Source: Aliiroseovarius sediminilitoris (GTDB taxonomy: Bacteria > Pseudomonadota > Alphaproteobacteria > Rhodobacterales > Rhodobacteraceae). From it: 64,000 nt of DNA. Positions 55,086 through 64,000 of the stretch are shown here, in pieces; positions within the stretch are counted from its first letter, which is position 1, and the number at the start of each line of letters is the position of its first letter. Location: assembly GCF_900109955.1 (NCBI RefSeq), contig NZ_FOJB01000001.1:1736001-1800000 (forward strand). The letters run 5' to 3'. Under the pieces are notes generated by a model that worked only from the letters and a program-made list of their open reading frames with translations, did no database searches and was not told the DNA's origin. The position numbers and the translations under genes were made by a program.

Positions 55086-56459
55086 ATGACGGAGTGGGAC
55101 AAGTCGACCTGGCGCACAAAGCCACGGGTGCAGATGCCTGACTATACCGACGCGGCCAAACTGGCCGAGGTCGAGGCACAGCTTGCGAAGTATCCTCCGC
55201 TGGTCTTTGCCGGCGAAGCAATGCGCCTGCGTGCACAGCTCGGTCGCGCCTCGCGCGGTGAGGCGTTTCTGTTGCAGGGCGGGGATTGTGCCGAAAGTTT
55301 CTCGGATTTCTCGGCAGATGCGATCCGCGACACGTTCAAAGTGATGCTGCAAATGGCGATGGTGCTGACCTATGGCGCGAAAGTGCCGGTGATCAAGGTT
55401 GGCCGGATGGCCGGTCAGTTCGCCAAGCCACGCTCAGCCCCGACCGAGACGGTGGGTGGCGTCGAGCTTCCAAGCTACCGCGGAGACATTATCAACGAAT
55501 TGGACTTTACCGAAGCCTCGCGCGTTCCTGATCCGCAGAAGATGTTGCAGGCCTATACCCAAGCGGCCGCGACGCTGAATCTGTTGCGTGCCTTTTCAAC
55601 GGGTGGTCTGGCGGATGTGCATAAGGTGCACAGTTGGACCCTTGGCTTCACCGAAAACGATGAGGCCGAGAAATACCGCGAAATGGCCGAGCGTATTCAG
55701 GACACGCTGGACTTCATGCGCGCCGCTGGTGTCGACAGCGACCGGGCCCATACCTTGCAGACCGTGGACTTCTACACCTCGCATGAAGGGTTGTTACTGG
55801 AATATGAAGAGGCGCTGACGCGTTTGGATTCCACCACGGGCAAAACCGTTGCGGGGTCCGGCCATATGTTGTGGATCGGGGATCGCACCCGGCAACCCGA
55901 CGGGGCGCATGTGGAATTCTGCCGCGGGGTCATGAACCCGATTGGTCTGAAATGCGGGCCGACCACGACGGCGGATGACCTGAAGCTGTTGATGGCCAAG
56001 CTGAACCCGAACAACGACGCGGGTCGGCTGACCCTGATCGCGCGCTTCGGGGCAGGGAAAGTGTCAGAACACCTGCCGCGCTTGATCCAAACCGTGAAGG
56101 AAGAAGGGGCCAACGTCGTGTGGTCCTGCGATCCGATGCATGGCAACACGATAAAATCGGCAACGGGCTACAAGACCCGGCCGTTCGAATCCGTGCTGAA
56201 GGAAGTGCAGGAATTCTTCGCCGTCCACAAATCAGAAGGCACCATCCCCGGCGGTGTGCATTTCGAGATGACGGGTGCTGACGTCACCGAATGCACTGGT
56301 GGCGTGCGCGCCGTCACGGACGAGGATTTGTCGGACCGCTATCACACAGCCTGCGACCCGCGCCTGAACGCCAGCCAGTCTCTCGAACTGGCATTCCTTG
56401 TGGCGGAAGAGCTGTCGTCGATGCGCAGCGAAGACGCGGCGGCCGTCAAAGCCAGCTGA
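55086..56459 (+). CDS. Class II DAHP synthase (shikimate pathway, first step)
   Basis: A 457-residue plant-type (class II) 3-deoxy-7-phosphoheptulonate synthase, with GGAG 7 bases before the ATG. Motifs: [80 protein letters not shown] and DPMHGNTI, followed by [14 protein letters not shown]. It condenses PEP and erythrose-4-phosphate, probably under feedback by aromatic amino acids. It stands alone with its own terminator. Confidence 0.96.
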   Translation: MTEWDKSTWRTKPRVQMPDYTDAAKLAEVEAQLAKYPPLVFAGEAMRLRAQLGRASRGEAFLLQGGDCAESFSDFSADAIRDTFKVMLQMAMVLTYGAKVPVIKVGRMAGQFAKPRSAPTETVGGVELPSYRGDIINELDFTEASRVPDPQKMLQAYTQAAATLNLLRAFSTGGLADVHKVHSWTLGFTENDEAEKYREMAERIQDTLDFMRAAGVDSDRAHTLQTVDFYTSHEGLLLEYEEALTRLDSTTGKTVAGSGHMLWIGDRTRQPDGAHVEFCRGVMNPIGLKCGPTTTADDLKLLMAKLNPNNDAGRLTLIARFGAGKVSEHLPRLIQTVKEEGANVVWSCDPMHGNTIKSATGYKTRPFESVLKEVQEFFAVHKSEGTIPGGVHFEMTGADVTECTGGVRAVTDEDLSDRYHTACDPRLNASQSLELAFLVAEELSSMRSEDAAAVKAS

Positions 56460-56483
56460 TCGCCCGAACACGCGGAAACAAAA

Positions 56484-56518
56484 GAAAACCCCGGTCCAAA
56501 CGGCCGGGGTTTGTTTTG
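56484..56518. terminator. Terminator after the DAHP synthase gene
   Basis: AAACCCCGG (56486-56494) pairs with CCGGGGTTT (56504-56512), followed by GTTTTG. An A-rich run on the other side lets it also serve the convergent PAS gene. Confidence 0.85.
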
Positions 56519-56550
56519 TCTGTGATGCCCGCGCGGCGGGGTGCGGTTGT

Positions 56551-57426
56551 TCAGTCCTGTTTGACAAGCCGCAGATGGCCACCGGGCCGTGCCGGCGCGT
56601 TCATGCGCAAGGGCTGCGAGGCTCCATGGAAACTTGCCGCAAGTTCAGCCATGCCCGGCACCGGGATGCCGCTGGTATCCGATGGGCGCATGATATGACC
56701 TTCGCCTTTGCGATTTTGTCCAGCCTGCGTCGGCCGGATATCGACGCGCGTCACATCCGGCTTGTCCGATCCCGACGATCGGGAAGTTGGCGCGCCACGG
56801 ATGTCCCAGTAACCTGGTCGGGCAATGTCGCGCTTTTGCCGCCGCGCCGCATCGCAACTTTTGTGCTCAGGCGTCTGTGCCACCGTCAATGGACGGATGT
56901 CCAAGCTGCGAATTGTGAACCGTTGCGGTCCACGGCCAAGTTTTCCATCGACCTGAAACCCGCCAAGAACGCGCGTGACATTGCCGTGGATGTCTTTCAG
57001 GGGAAGCAGGATCAATTGCGCGTCCAATTTCTTGTGAAACAGATTGGATTCGCTGCGCAATGTCAGACTGACTTCGGCGGGTGTCGTGAACACGCTTTCC
57101 AGCGCTTCTTGCATCTCGTGTCGGGCGTCGGGTGTAAACAACGCGCTTAGAGGCATGCCGCGCACTTCCATCGACAGAACATCACTGACATGCTGACCCG
57201 CCAAACGGATGCGGGCATGGCCCGGCGCGATGCGTTCCAGTATCATTGCATATGTCAGGTTTTTTCCAAGACCGCGAGGGTCCACGTCACCGCGTGCGGG
57301 CATCAGACGACCATTCCGCAGTGCGTGCCAGTAAGCTTCAATCTGTGCGATGGCAGGAAATTTGATCGTCCGCCGGGCTGACGCCAGCGTGACAACATTA
57401 CCATCTTTAAGATACTCAATTTTCAT
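56551..57426 (-). CDS. PAS_5-domain protein with a long disordered tail
   Basis: A 291-residue protein. Residues about 20-165 match the PAS_5 (PF07310) pattern: ARRTIKFPAIAQIEAYWHALRNGRLMPARGDVDPRGL, then MILERIAPGHARIRLAGQHVSDVL and EMQEALESVFTTPAEVSLTLRSE. The remaining ~125 residues are rich in Arg, Pro, Ser and Asp and probably disordered. These proteins occur widely in Rhodobacteraceae and may act in signalling or cell-surface regulation. The gene is divergent from the YicC gene, with a CtrA-like site in between. Confidence 0.8.
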   Translation of the reverse strand: MKIEYLKDGNVVTLASARRTIKFPAIAQIEAYWHALRNGRLMPARGDVDPRGLGKNLTYAMILERIAPGHARIRLAGQHVSDVLSMEVRGMPLSALFTPDARHEMQEALESVFTTPAEVSLTLRSESNLFHKKLDAQLILLPLKDIHGNVTRVLGGFQVDGKLGRGPQRFTIRSLDIRPLTVAQTPEHKSCDAARRQKRDIARPGYWDIRGAPTSRSSGSDKPDVTRVDIRPTQAGQNRKGEGHIMRPSDTSGIPVPGMAELAASFHGASQPLRMNAPARPGGHLRLVKQD

Positions 57427-57574
57427 CTTCGCGTCCCAGGGTTTGAAACGATTTTAATAAATTTGGTGATAACCAGCGAGCTTGTTCAAATTGTGACCGT
57501 TTGTTAACGATTGGAAGGATAATCCTTACCGATGTCTTAATATGTCACATTCCATTCGAAATTGGCATAAAAAC

Positions 57575-57589
57575 TTAGCAAATGGTTAA
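57575..57589. promoter_or_regulatory. Candidate CtrA-like box ahead of the YicC gene
   Basis: TTAGCAAATGGTTAA, whose reverse complement begins TTAACCAT, the CtrA half-site. It ends 6 bases before the ATG. It matches the 15-mer ahead of olsB in 13 of 15 positions. The region also lies between divergent genes, so either could be controlled. Confidence 0.4.
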
Positions 57590-57595
57590 TTCTAC

Positions 57596-58489
57596 ATGCC
57601 ACTATCCATGACGGGCTTTGCCAGCACTGCGACCGAGGATGCCCGGTACAACTGGGTTTGGGACCTGCGGTCGGTAAACGCGCGCGGGTTGGATATCAAA
57701 ATTCGGGTGCCCGATTGGTTGGGTGGCCTGGAGGAGGTTCTTCGCAAAAGCCTGAAGGCGGCAGTGGCGCGGGGCAGCGTCTCGGTCAGCCTGAAAATCA
57801 CCCGTCGGGACGAGGCGGGATCGCAATCGATCAACCCCGACGAACTGACGCGCGTGTTGACCCAGTTGACCGCTATTGCCGCCGAAGCCGAAGCGCGCGG
57901 TTTGCGGGTCGCGCCGGTGCAACCCACTGATATTGCTGGAATGCGTGGCGTTTTGGAACAACGCGCCATGACAGATGACGACACGGCGCCCTTGCTGGCC
58001 AGATTGACAGAAGACATTCCCGCGCTGGTGGATCAGCTTCTTGCGTCGCGGGCACAAGAAGGTGCGGCGTTGGTCCAGGTTTTGTCAGATCAGCTAGACG
58101 AGGTGGCCCGGCTTGTCGCGGCGGCCGAGGCCGTGATGGCCGCCCGTCAGGATGCCCAAGTCACCGGGTTGCAAGACGCCCTGTCACGCGTGATGGCCAA
58201 TACCGACGGGGCCGACCCTGATCGCGTTGCGCAAGAACTTGCCATATTGGCCGTGAAAACCGATGTGCGCGAGGAAATCGACCGGCTGAACGCCCATATC
58301 GACGCCGCACGCGGGCATCTGGCTTCGGATCAGCCCGTGGGCCGCAAGCTCGACTTTCTGATGCAGGAATTCAACCGCGAGGCCAACACCTTGTGTTCCA
58401 AGGCACAATTCAAGGATCTGACCGCCATTGGCCTTGACCTGAAGCATGTCATCGATCAGATGCGCGAACAGGTTCAGAACGTGGAGTAA
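57596..58489 (+). CDS. YicC/YloC-family endoribonuclease
   Basis: A 297-residue protein starting [10 protein letters not shown], the conserved start of the family. It has [41 protein letters not shown]-like [21 protein letters not shown], and the C-terminal [28 protein letters not shown]. YicC-type proteins cleave RNA, including the RyhB small RNA in E. coli. It is followed by gmk after 4 bases, a common arrangement. Confidence 0.92.
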   Translation: MPLSMTGFASTATEDARYNWVWDLRSVNARGLDIKIRVPDWLGGLEEVLRKSLKAAVARGSVSVSLKITRRDEAGSQSINPDELTRVLTQLTAIAAEAEARGLRVAPVQPTDIAGMRGVLEQRAMTDDDTAPLLARLTEDIPALVDQLLASRAQEGAALVQVLSDQLDEVARLVAAAEAVMAARQDAQVTGLQDALSRVMANTDGADPDRVAQELAILAVKTDVREEIDRLNAHIDAARGHLASDQPVGRKLDFLMQEFNREANTLCSKAQFKDLTAIGLDLKHVIDQMREQVQNVE

Positions 58490-58493
58490 CGAT

Positions 58494-59138
58494 ATGTCCG
58501 ACAGGCGCGGCCTTCTTATCATCCTGTCTTCGCCCTCGGGCGCGGGCAAATCTACTTTGGCGCGGCGGCTGATGGACTGGGATCCGACGCTCAGCTTCTC
58601 GGTCTCGGCTACCACCCGCGCGCCGCGCGAGGGCGAGGTGGACGGGCAGCACTATCACTTCGTGGACGAACCCAAGTTCAAGGACATGGTCATTCAGGGC
58701 GAAATGCTGGAACACGCCCACGTCTTTGGCAATTTCTACGGCTCGCCGTCTGAACCCGTGCGCAAGGCAATCGAAACGGGACGTGACGTTCTGTTCGACG
58801 TGGACTGGCAGGGCGAGGTGCAGATCCGCAATTCGTCCCTTGCCTCGCATTCGCTATCGATCTTCATCCTGCCGCCCTCGATCAAGGAATTGCGCGCCAG
58901 GCTTGAAGGGCGCGGACAGGACGACGCAGCGACAATCGCCAAGCGGATGCAGAAAAGCTGGGACGAGATCAGCCATTGGGGCAGCTATGATTATGTGCTG
59001 ATCAACGATGATCTGGAAGAAACCGCACAAAGACTGATCACCATTGTCGAGGCTACCCGGCAGCGCCGCAACCAGCAACCGGGATTGTTGAACCATGTCC
59101 GTAAGTTGCAAGCCGAATTTGAAGAGGGAAGTGAATGA
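58494..59138 (+). CDS. gmk: Guanylate kinase
   Basis: A 214-residue enzyme with the P-loop [62 protein letters not shown], and [15 protein letters not shown]. It phosphorylates GMP to GDP with ATP. The start lies 5 bases after the YicC stop, and its stop overlaps the next start by 4 bases. Confidence 0.97.
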   Translation: MSDRRGLLIILSSPSGAGKSTLARRLMDWDPTLSFSVSATTRAPREGEVDGQHYHFVDEPKFKDMVIQGEMLEHAHVFGNFYGSPSEPVRKAIETGRDVLFDVDWQGEVQIRNSSLASHSLSIFILPPSIKELRARLEGRGQDDAATIAKRMQKSWDEISHWGSYDYVLINDDLEETAQRLITIVEATRQRRNQQPGLLNHVRKLQAEFEEGSE

Positions 59139-59659
59139 TCTACGAATTGGACGAGGTTTCACCTGACATCGCCAATGACGCGTTCATCGCGCCGGATGCC
59201 AACCTGATCGGCAAGGTGCGGATTGGCGCGCGCGCTTCGGTCTGGTTCGGCAGCACCTTGCGCGGCGATAACGAATTGATCGACGTAGGCGCGGGAACAA
59301 ACGTGCAGGAAAACTGCGTCTTTCACACGGATATGGGCTTCCCCCTGACCATCGGTGAAAACGTCACGGTCGGCCACAAAGTGCTTCTGCACGGCTGCAC
59401 CATCGGTGACGGCAGCCTGATCGGTATGAACGCCACCGTAATGAACGGCGCTGTGATCGGCAAAAACTGTCTGATCGGGGCAGGGGCGCTGGTGACCGAG
59501 GGTAAAGTGATCCCCGACGGGTCCCTGGTGCTGGGTGCACCCGGCAAAGTGGTGCGGGAGCTGGATGCGGCGACGATCGAAGGGCTGGAGGCGTCCGCCG
59601 CGCATTATCAGGAGAACGCGGCGCGGTTCTTGACGGGGTTGAAGGCTTTGGGTGCGTAG
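59135..59659 (+). CDS. Gamma-carbonic-anhydrase-like hexapeptide-repeat protein
   Basis: A 174-residue left-handed beta-helix protein. Repeats run from [46 protein letters not shown] to [23 protein letters not shown]. Histidines at FHTD, GHKV and LHGC are placed like the three zinc ligands of gamma-carbonic anhydrases, so metal binding is plausible. The activity of bacterial homologues is often unproven. It overlaps gmk by ATGA. Confidence 0.87.
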   Translation: MIYELDEVSPDIANDAFIAPDANLIGKVRIGARASVWFGSTLRGDNELIDVGAGTNVQENCVFHTDMGFPLTIGENVTVGHKVLLHGCTIGDGSLIGMNATVMNGAVIGKNCLIGAGALVTEGKVIPDGSLVLGAPGKVVRELDAATIEGLEASAAHYQENAARFLTGLKALGA

Positions 59660-59749
59660 GTATCCAGTATCTTCTTCGCATCCGAGTGGACACAGGTTTC
59701 TGCCGGCTGTTCGGCAAGTTATACTCTTTTGAATGGAGGAAAGCTGAGA

Positions 59750-60121
59750 ATGGCAGATATTTTGACACCCGAAGAGCGTCGGGAACATCTGATCCCAATG
59801 GGAGAAGTCGGTTGGGGAGCGGTCTCGGGCCGCGATGCAATTCGAAAGGTTTATATCTTTCGTGATTTTGTGGAGGCTTGGGGCTGGATGTCGCGCGTGG
59901 CGATTTGGTGTGAAAAGTGGAACCATCACCCAGAATGGCTCAATGTCTATCGAACTGTCGACGTCACCTTGACGACACATGATGCCGACGGACTAACGAA
60001 TCTGGATATTAAGCTGGCGAAGAAAATGGACGCACTTGCGGGCGCTTCGACCGCTGCAAGCCATCAATCGGACCTTTCGGAGCCGATTGCCTGTCTGTGT
60101 AATCCGGACGCGCCCCGTTGA
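59750..60121 (+). CDS. phhB: Pterin-4a-carbinolamine dehydratase with an extra C-terminal tail
   Basis: A 123-residue protein, start at 59750 after TGGAGGAAAG. The active-site pattern CEKWNHHPEWLNVYRTVDVTLTTHD is clear (His59 and His60), with the family end LDIKLAKKMDALAG at residues 85-98. Family members end about there; residues 99-123 (ASTAASHQ... including CLCNPD) have no counterpart. Loss of the original stop by mutation or frameshift is one explanation. It recycles tetrahydrobiopterin cofactor in Phe hydroxylase systems or acts as a DcoH-like protein. Confidence 0.85.
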   Translation: MADILTPEERREHLIPMGEVGWGAVSGRDAIRKVYIFRDFVEAWGWMSRVAIWCEKWNHHPEWLNVYRTVDVTLTTHDADGLTNLDIKLAKKMDALAGASTAASHQSDLSEPIACLCNPDAPR

Positions 60122-60233
60122 GAACAAGGCGTTCAGGGGCTGATCGCGCTAAGCTGAATTGGCCCTGCACTTGCATTTCTGAACGGCGGTACCGATCCGC
60201 AACGAAGATATGCAGGCAGGCTATGAACACGTT

Positions 60234-60268
60234 CAAAAAATTGAGCCGCTGAGATCAGCGGCCCAATT
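60234..60268 (-). terminator. Terminator of the peroxiredoxin gene
   Basis: Read on the minus strand, GCCGCTG-ATCT-CAGCGGC is followed by TCAATTTTTT. It lies 18 bases past the stop at 60286. Confidence 0.85.
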
Positions 60269-60285
60269 GGCATTTTCGATTTGCC

Positions 60286-60831
60286 TTACGCAACTTTCTC
60301 GGCCGCCTCTTTCAGCCAAGCCAGCACGTTTTCTGGCGCGCTTTCGCCGTAGGGGTCTTCGCCGTGGTTGTCGCAGCGGCCGGGTTCTTCGAACCATGCT
60401 TCGACCACGCCGTCATTGATGATCGCGGCATAGCGCCACGAGCGGGCACCGAAGCCAAGGTTGTCCTTGTTGACCAGCATGCCCATGCCGCGGGTGAACT
60501 CGCCCGAACCGTCGGGGATGACCTTGACGTTCTCAAGCTCCTGGTTGCGGGCCCAGGCGTTCATGACGAAGCTGTCATTGACGGACATGCAATAGATCTC
60601 GTCGATGCCTTGTGCGCGGAAATCTTCGGCACCTTTTTCAAAGCCGGGCAGTTGGTAGGTCGAACAGGTGGGCGTGAACGCGCCGGGCAGCGAGAACAGG
60701 ACGACGCGCTTGCCTTTGAAGTAATCGTCCGAAGTCATGTCCTGCCAACGGAAGGGGTTGGGGCCTTCGATGCTGTCGTCACGGACACGGGTGCGGAAGG
60801 TGATGTTGGGAACGCGAACGCCGGTTTGCAT
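60286..60831 (-). CDS. Prx5-type peroxiredoxin
   Basis: A 181-residue peroxiredoxin: DYFKGKRVVLFSLPGAFTPTCSTYQLPGFE with the peroxidatic cysteine in PTCS, DEIYCMSVNDSFVMNAW and GFGARSWRYAAIINDGVVEAWFEEPGR. This is the Prx5/atypical two-Cys group, usually reduced by glutaredoxin or glutathione in proteobacteria. It has its own terminator and likely its own promoter between 60832 and 61082. Confidence 0.93.
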   Translation of the reverse strand: MQTGVRVPNITFRTRVRDDSIEGPNPFRWQDMTSDDYFKGKRVVLFSLPGAFTPTCSTYQLPGFEKGAEDFRAQGIDEIYCMSVNDSFVMNAWARNQELENVKVIPDGSGEFTRGMGMLVNKDNLGFGARSWRYAAIINDGVVEAWFEEPGRCDNHGEDPYGESAPENVLAWLKEAAEKVA

Positions 60832-61082
60832 GTCAAAATCCTTTTCTTGTCGCCCGCCCGGGGAATCGCGCGGGTTGGGTCGGTGATGTTGTTAGAACGA
60901 TTCCAGATGGGGCTCAACGAAGATTTTGCAAGTGCAGCATTGGGTCACAGATGACCACTGCCATGCATTCGGCGCGGCGCTTGGTATGCGCCAGGATCAT
61001 GTCAGCCATGCGGCTTTCAAGGTGACTCGTCAGCAGGATAACGTTATATGTCACACAGCCGACTTTGGCGCGGAGGAATGCC

Positions 61083-62033
61083 ATGCGTGACCTGAAAATC
61101 CCGGAAAGCCGCCACCCTGAAAAGGCGCATCGCCCGGACAATGCACAGCCGAAAAAGCCCAGCTGGATCCGTGTGAAAGCGCCCGGCGGCAAAGGCTATG
61201 CCGAAACGCACCGGATCATGCGCGAAAACAAGCTGTCCACGGTGTGCGAGGAAGCCGCTTGCCCCAATGCGGGCGAATGCTGGAGCCAGGGCCACGCCAC
61301 CATGATGATCATGGGCGATATCTGCACGCGCGGCTGCACCTTCTGCAACGTCGCTACGGGACGACCCGACGAACTGGACGCGTTTGAGCCGGGCCGCGTG
61401 GCCCATGCGGTGAAAAAGCTGGGGCTGAATCACGTCGTGATCACGTCGGTGGACCGGGACGATTTGAAGGACGGTGGGGCAGACCATTTCGCCCAGACCA
61501 TCCGCGCCATTCGTCACCAGTCGCCCGACACGACGATCGAGATTCTGACCCCGGATTTCCTGAAATGCGACCCGACCGTTCTGGAAACCGTGGTCGAGGC
61601 GCGGCCGGACGTGTTCAACCACAACCTTGAAACCGTGCCCGGTCTTTATCCGCAGGTGCGTCCCGGTGCGCGGTATTTCCATTCGCTGCGCCTGTTGCAG
61701 CGGGTGAAAGAGCTTGATCCGTCGATGTTCACCAAATCCGGCATCATGGTGGGGCTTGGCGAAGATCGGCAGGGCGTGTTGCAGGTGATGGACGATATGC
61801 GCGCGGCGAGTATTGATTTCCTGACCATCGGGCAGTATCTGCAACCGACCCCGAAACACCACGCGGTAGAGCGGTTCGTGCATCCCGATGAGTTCAAGGA
61901 TTACGAAACCGCGGCTTACGGCAAGGGGTTCCTGATGGTGTCTTCGACCCCGCTGACGCGATCATCCTACCACGCGGGTGATGACTTCGCGCGGCTGCGC
62001 ACCGCGCGTGAGGAGCAGCTTGCAAGAAGTTGA
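61083..62033 (+). CDS. lipA: Lipoyl synthase
   Basis: A 316-residue radical-SAM enzyme; the start at 61083 follows GGAGGA. It has the auxiliary-cluster motif [12 protein letters not shown], the radical-SAM motif [49 protein letters not shown], and [12 protein letters not shown] serine ligand for the auxiliary cluster is in [12 protein letters not shown]. It inserts two sulfur atoms into octanoyl groups on lipoyl domains. Confidence 0.97.
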   Translation: MRDLKIPESRHPEKAHRPDNAQPKKPSWIRVKAPGGKGYAETHRIMRENKLSTVCEEAACPNAGECWSQGHATMMIMGDICTRGCTFCNVATGRPDELDAFEPGRVAHAVKKLGLNHVVITSVDRDDLKDGGADHFAQTIRAIRHQSPDTTIEILTPDFLKCDPTVLETVVEARPDVFNHNLETVPGLYPQVRPGARYFHSLRLLQRVKELDPSMFTKSGIMVGLGEDRQGVLQVMDDMRAASIDFLTIGQYLQPTPKHHAVERFVHPDEFKDYETAAYGKGFLMVSSTPLTRSSYHAGDDFARLRTAREEQLARS

Positions 62034-62045
62034 TTGAAAACAGAA

Positions 62046-62219
62046 TTAAGGTTTGAAGCGGACGCGTTCAATCTGCATCCAATCCGGCATTCCGAACATC
62101 TTTTCAATTGCTACAATCAGCAAACTGATTGCGACCACAGCCAAGATCAGCTTTACCCGTTTGGCTGATGGTGGGTTGCGCGCCCATCTTGACATGCGCA
62201 TGAACCAACGTGGGTTCAT
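62046..62219 (-). CDS. 57-residue membrane protein downstream of hpt
   Basis: A short gene of 57 codons, starting ATG 3 bases after the hpt stop. It reads MNPRWFMRMSRWARNPPSAK, then one hydrophobic helix (LILAVVAISLLIVAIEKMFG), and ends WMQIERVRFKP. The basic N-terminus points inward (N-in). It looks like a conserved small protein that follows hpt in related bacteria, from memory. Its function is unknown. Confidence 0.65.
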   Translation of the reverse strand: MNPRWFMRMSRWARNPPSAKRVKLILAVVAISLLIVAIEKMFGMPDWMQIERVRFKP

Positions 62220-62222
62220 GGT

Positions 62223-62768
62223 TCAGTCTTCATCCAGAAACCGCACCTTGCCGATATGCGGCAGATTGCGGTCGCGCTGTGCGAAGTCGATGCCATAGCC
62301 CACCACGAATTCGTCCGGGATGTCAAACCCGATCCAGTCGGCGCAGATGTCGACCTCGCGGCGGGAGGGTTTGTCCAACAGCGCGATGGTCTTCAGTTTG
62401 CGCGGGGATTTGGCCTTCAACAGTCCAACGACATGTTTCAGGGTGAAGCCAGTATCGACAATATCCTCGACCACCAGCACGTCACGCCCCGAAATCTCGC
62501 CGCGTAAGTCTTTGAGAATGCGCACTTCACGGCTGCTTTCAGTCGAATCTCCGTAGGACGAAGCCTCCAGAAAATCGACTTCGACCGGCAGATCCAATTC
62601 CCGGACAACATCGGCGATGAAGACAAAGGATCCGCGCAGCAGCCCCACGACCACCAGCTTGTCGGTGCCCTTGAACTCGTCTTGGATCTCCTGCGCCAGC
62701 TCTTCAACCCGTGCCGCAATCTGCTTGGCCGAGATCATCGTGTCGATGACATATGGTCGCTGTGCCAT
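62223..62768 (-). CDS. hpt: Hypoxanthine phosphoribosyltransferase
   Basis: A 181-residue purine-salvage enzyme starting at 62768 (GGGGGAAGAC before it); the frame stays open far upstream. PRPP-binding motif [13 protein letters not shown], with [39 protein letters not shown] and [16 protein letters not shown], as in HGPRT. It converts hypoxanthine (and perhaps guanine) to nucleotide. The 57-residue membrane protein gene follows at once. Confidence 0.94.
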   Translation of the reverse strand: MAQRPYVIDTMISAKQIAARVEELAQEIQDEFKGTDKLVVVGLLRGSFVFIADVVRELDLPVEVDFLEASSYGDSTESSREVRILKDLRGEISGRDVLVVEDIVDTGFTLKHVVGLLKAKSPRKLKTIALLDKPSRREVDICADWIGFDIPDEFVVGYGIDFAQRDRNLPHIGKVRFLDED

Positions 62769-62837
62769 GTCTTCCCCCTTGATTTCCGGTCGTATTCCTA
62801 GGACATGTGCGGGCAAGTGAGAAGGGAAAACGTCGTC

Positions 62838-63308
62838 ATGCCGACACATGGTGAAAAACGCGTCCTGCCATATACGGCCGAGCAGATGTATGATCTGGTG
62901 GCAGATGTGGGTCGATATCCCGAGTTTCTGCCATGGAATTCCGCCGCGCGTGTGCGTCGTATCACGCCTCAGCCGGATGGGCGCGACCTGATGGACGCCG
63001 ATCTGGTGATCAGTTTCAAGGTGTTTCGCGAACGTTTTGCCAGCCGGGTCTGGTTGGACAAAGAAGGGCAACGGATCGACACAGAATATTTGGACGGCCC
63101 CTTCAAATATTTGAAATCCCATTGGATATTTCATCCGCATCCGGATGGGTGTGAGGTAGAGTTTTTCGTGGACTTCGAATTCAAGAGCGCGATTTTGCAA
63201 AAGGTGATCGGGCTTGTGTTCAACGAAGCGATGCACCGGATCGTCGCGGCGTTCGAGACGCGCGCCTCAGCGCTTTACACCCCACAAGGCCAGACCCCGC
63301 TCGCCTAG
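62838..63308 (+). CDS. COQ10/RatA-type START-domain protein
   Basis: A 156-residue START-fold protein with AGAAGGGAAAACG before the ATG. Family motifs: [98 protein letters not shown]. In alphaproteobacteria such proteins help ubiquinone function; in E. coli RatA was described as inhibiting ribosome association. The COQ10 role is the more likely here. Confidence 0.85.
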   Translation: MPTHGEKRVLPYTAEQMYDLVADVGRYPEFLPWNSAARVRRITPQPDGRDLMDADLVISFKVFRERFASRVWLDKEGQRIDTEYLDGPFKYLKSHWIFHPHPDGCEVEFFVDFEFKSAILQKVIGLVFNEAMHRIVAAFETRASALYTPQGQTPLA

Positions 63309-63323
63309 GGGCGCGGTTCTTCG

Positions 63324-64000
63324 TCAGCTTTGCCGCCGTTTCGGTGCGCTGTCACCACCCTTGGCTTTTGCGATCGCCTTGGCGGCAGCACGGGCCCTGT
63401 TTTTCTTGCTGGACGCTTTACCTTTCGGCGGGGGTGGCCCTTTTTTACCGTCGGTCGGGCGTTTACCCTTGGGCTTGTCGCCATCAGGTTTGGGTGCCTT
63501 GCGGGGTTTCCGATCCTCGTCCTTCGACTTGGCATAGGGTTTGACCGGACGATCTGCGTCCTTGTCGTCTTTCCACTTGTGCTTGGGGTTGGATTTGCGT
63601 TCGGACGGCGCGGCAGTCTTGACCGGCCCTTTGCGGTGCGGCTTCGGGTCCGCCTTGTCAAACTTGCGTGGCTTGCCACGCGGCGCAGGTTTGCCGGTGC
63701 GCCCAAGATCCGGGTGGGTGTCCAAACGTTCGACGGCAAATGTTTCGATCGTCATGCCTGCGCCGAGGGTGGAAAGGAACCCGTCGACCTGAGCCTCCTT
63801 CACCTCGAAATAGGATTTATCGTCCTGAATGCGAATGGCCCCGATGTCGTTGCGGGTGATATTGCCCGCCTTGCACAGCATCGGCAGCAAGTGGCGCGGA
63901 TCGGCCCCCTGTTCCCGCCCTTTGGCAAGGGTGAACCAGACGCTTGGCCCAAACGGCTTGCGCTCTTCAGGTTTGGCGTTGGTCGCTGACAGCTCTTCCG
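63324..64000 (-). CDS. DEAD-box RNA helicase, C-terminal part only
   Basis: The frame runs off the right edge, so the helicase core is not visible. What is seen begins EELSATNAKPEERKPFGPSVWFTL-like sequence, then ADPRHLLPMLCKAGN, IGAIRIQDDKSYFEV and AGMTIETFAVERL, the DbpA-type RNA-recognition domain. A long Lys/Arg/Pro-rich disordered tail follows (KPHRKGPVKTAAPSERK and similar) and ends at 63324. Helicase identity is inferred from that C-terminal domain and the basic tail. Confidence 0.75.
   Translation of the reverse strand, partial: EELSATNAKPEERKPFGPSVWFTLAKGREQGADPRHLLPMLCKAGNITRNDIGAIRIQDDKSYFEVKEAQVDGFLSTLGAGMTIETFAVERLDTHPDLGRTGKPAPRGKPRKFDKADPKPHRKGPVKTAAPSERKSNPKHKWKDDKDADRPVKPYAKSKDEDRKPRKAPKPDGDKPKGKRPTDGKKGPPPPKGKASSKKNRARAAAKAIAKAKGGDSAPKRRQS

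Overview
The window is a gene-dense, high-GC stretch of chromosome, most likely from the marine Roseobacter group (Rhodobacteraceae, Alphaproteobacteria). This is inferred from the gene set: ChpT of the CckA-ChpT-CtrA phosphorelay, the olsB-olsA ornithine-lipid pair, a RACE-type corrinoid activator with a methyl-THF methyltransferase, a PAS_5 protein, TRAP and Liv transporters, and ribosomal protein L21 with a helix-hairpin-helix tail. There is no insertion sequence, integrase, phage gene or CRISPR array. Three tRNA genes are present: Gly-CCC, Ser-CGA and Leu-CAA. No species can be named from the sequence alone.

Layout. 1-7.6 kb is a redox, metal and membrane block: the 3' part of a copper ATPase, a short periplasmic-binding-like protein, a one-heme cytochrome c, an ABC1/UbiB-type kinase carrying a C-terminal ATC-hydrolase-like domain, an APC permease, a YedZ/MsrQ-like heme membrane protein and a two-TM ion channel. 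8-10.5 kb holds dusA, a TauE/SafE exporter, a thioesterase and tRNA-Gly. 10.5-18 kb, mostly on the minus strand, carries one-carbon genes: RACE, a CoA transferase, a methyl-THF:corrinoid methyltransferase, a MetF-like reductase and a small PF13769 protein. They are interrupted by a cytochrome P460-like gene. 18.3-21.7 kb has ppx, rlmE and betB. 21.7-28.4 kb has a coupled two-gene envelope unit sharing a GDxSP..QDV.GDV motif, tRNA-Ser, two tandem DUF2059-like secreted proteins and a TPR-sulfotransferase.

28.6-35 kb is rplU-rpmA, three GNAT genes, obgE, proB and proA. 35-41.4 kb holds chpT, a DUF3553 gene, olsB-olsA, a ThiE-like protein, a TfoX-N protein, a TrmJ-like methyltransferase, dsbB, a YqaA protein and a zinc metallopeptidase. 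41.7-46.1 kb is a TRAP transporter, tRNA-Leu and a Cys/Met-type PLP enzyme. 46.4-47.7 kb has a Hint-domain protein and a MobA-like transferase. 47.7-53.3 kb is a complete Liv-type ABC operon with a small secreted protein gene embedded in it. 53.4-56.5 kb has a GNAT, a GlxA/AraC regulator and class II DAHP synthase. 56.5-64 kb has a PAS_5 protein, a YicC nuclease, gmk, a gamma-carbonic-anhydrase-like protein, a pterin dehydratase, a peroxiredoxin, lipA, a 57-residue membrane protein, hpt, a COQ10/RatA protein and the 3' end of a DEAD-box helicase.

How the genes may work together. The best pathway inference is aerobic corrinoid-dependent methyl transfer. RACE would keep a corrinoid protein reduced, the methyltransferase would move the methyl group to THF, the MetF-like enzyme would oxidise methyl-THF, and betB nearby would make glycine betaine, a possible methyl donor. 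The corrinoid protein and the substrate methyltransferase are not in this window. The most interesting unexplained items are the UbiB-ATC hydrolase fusion, the GDxSP-motif gene pair, the matching arginine-rich tails on RACE and the methyltransferase, the L21 tail, the small gene inside the Liv operon, and two near-identical CtrA-like sites next to start codons.
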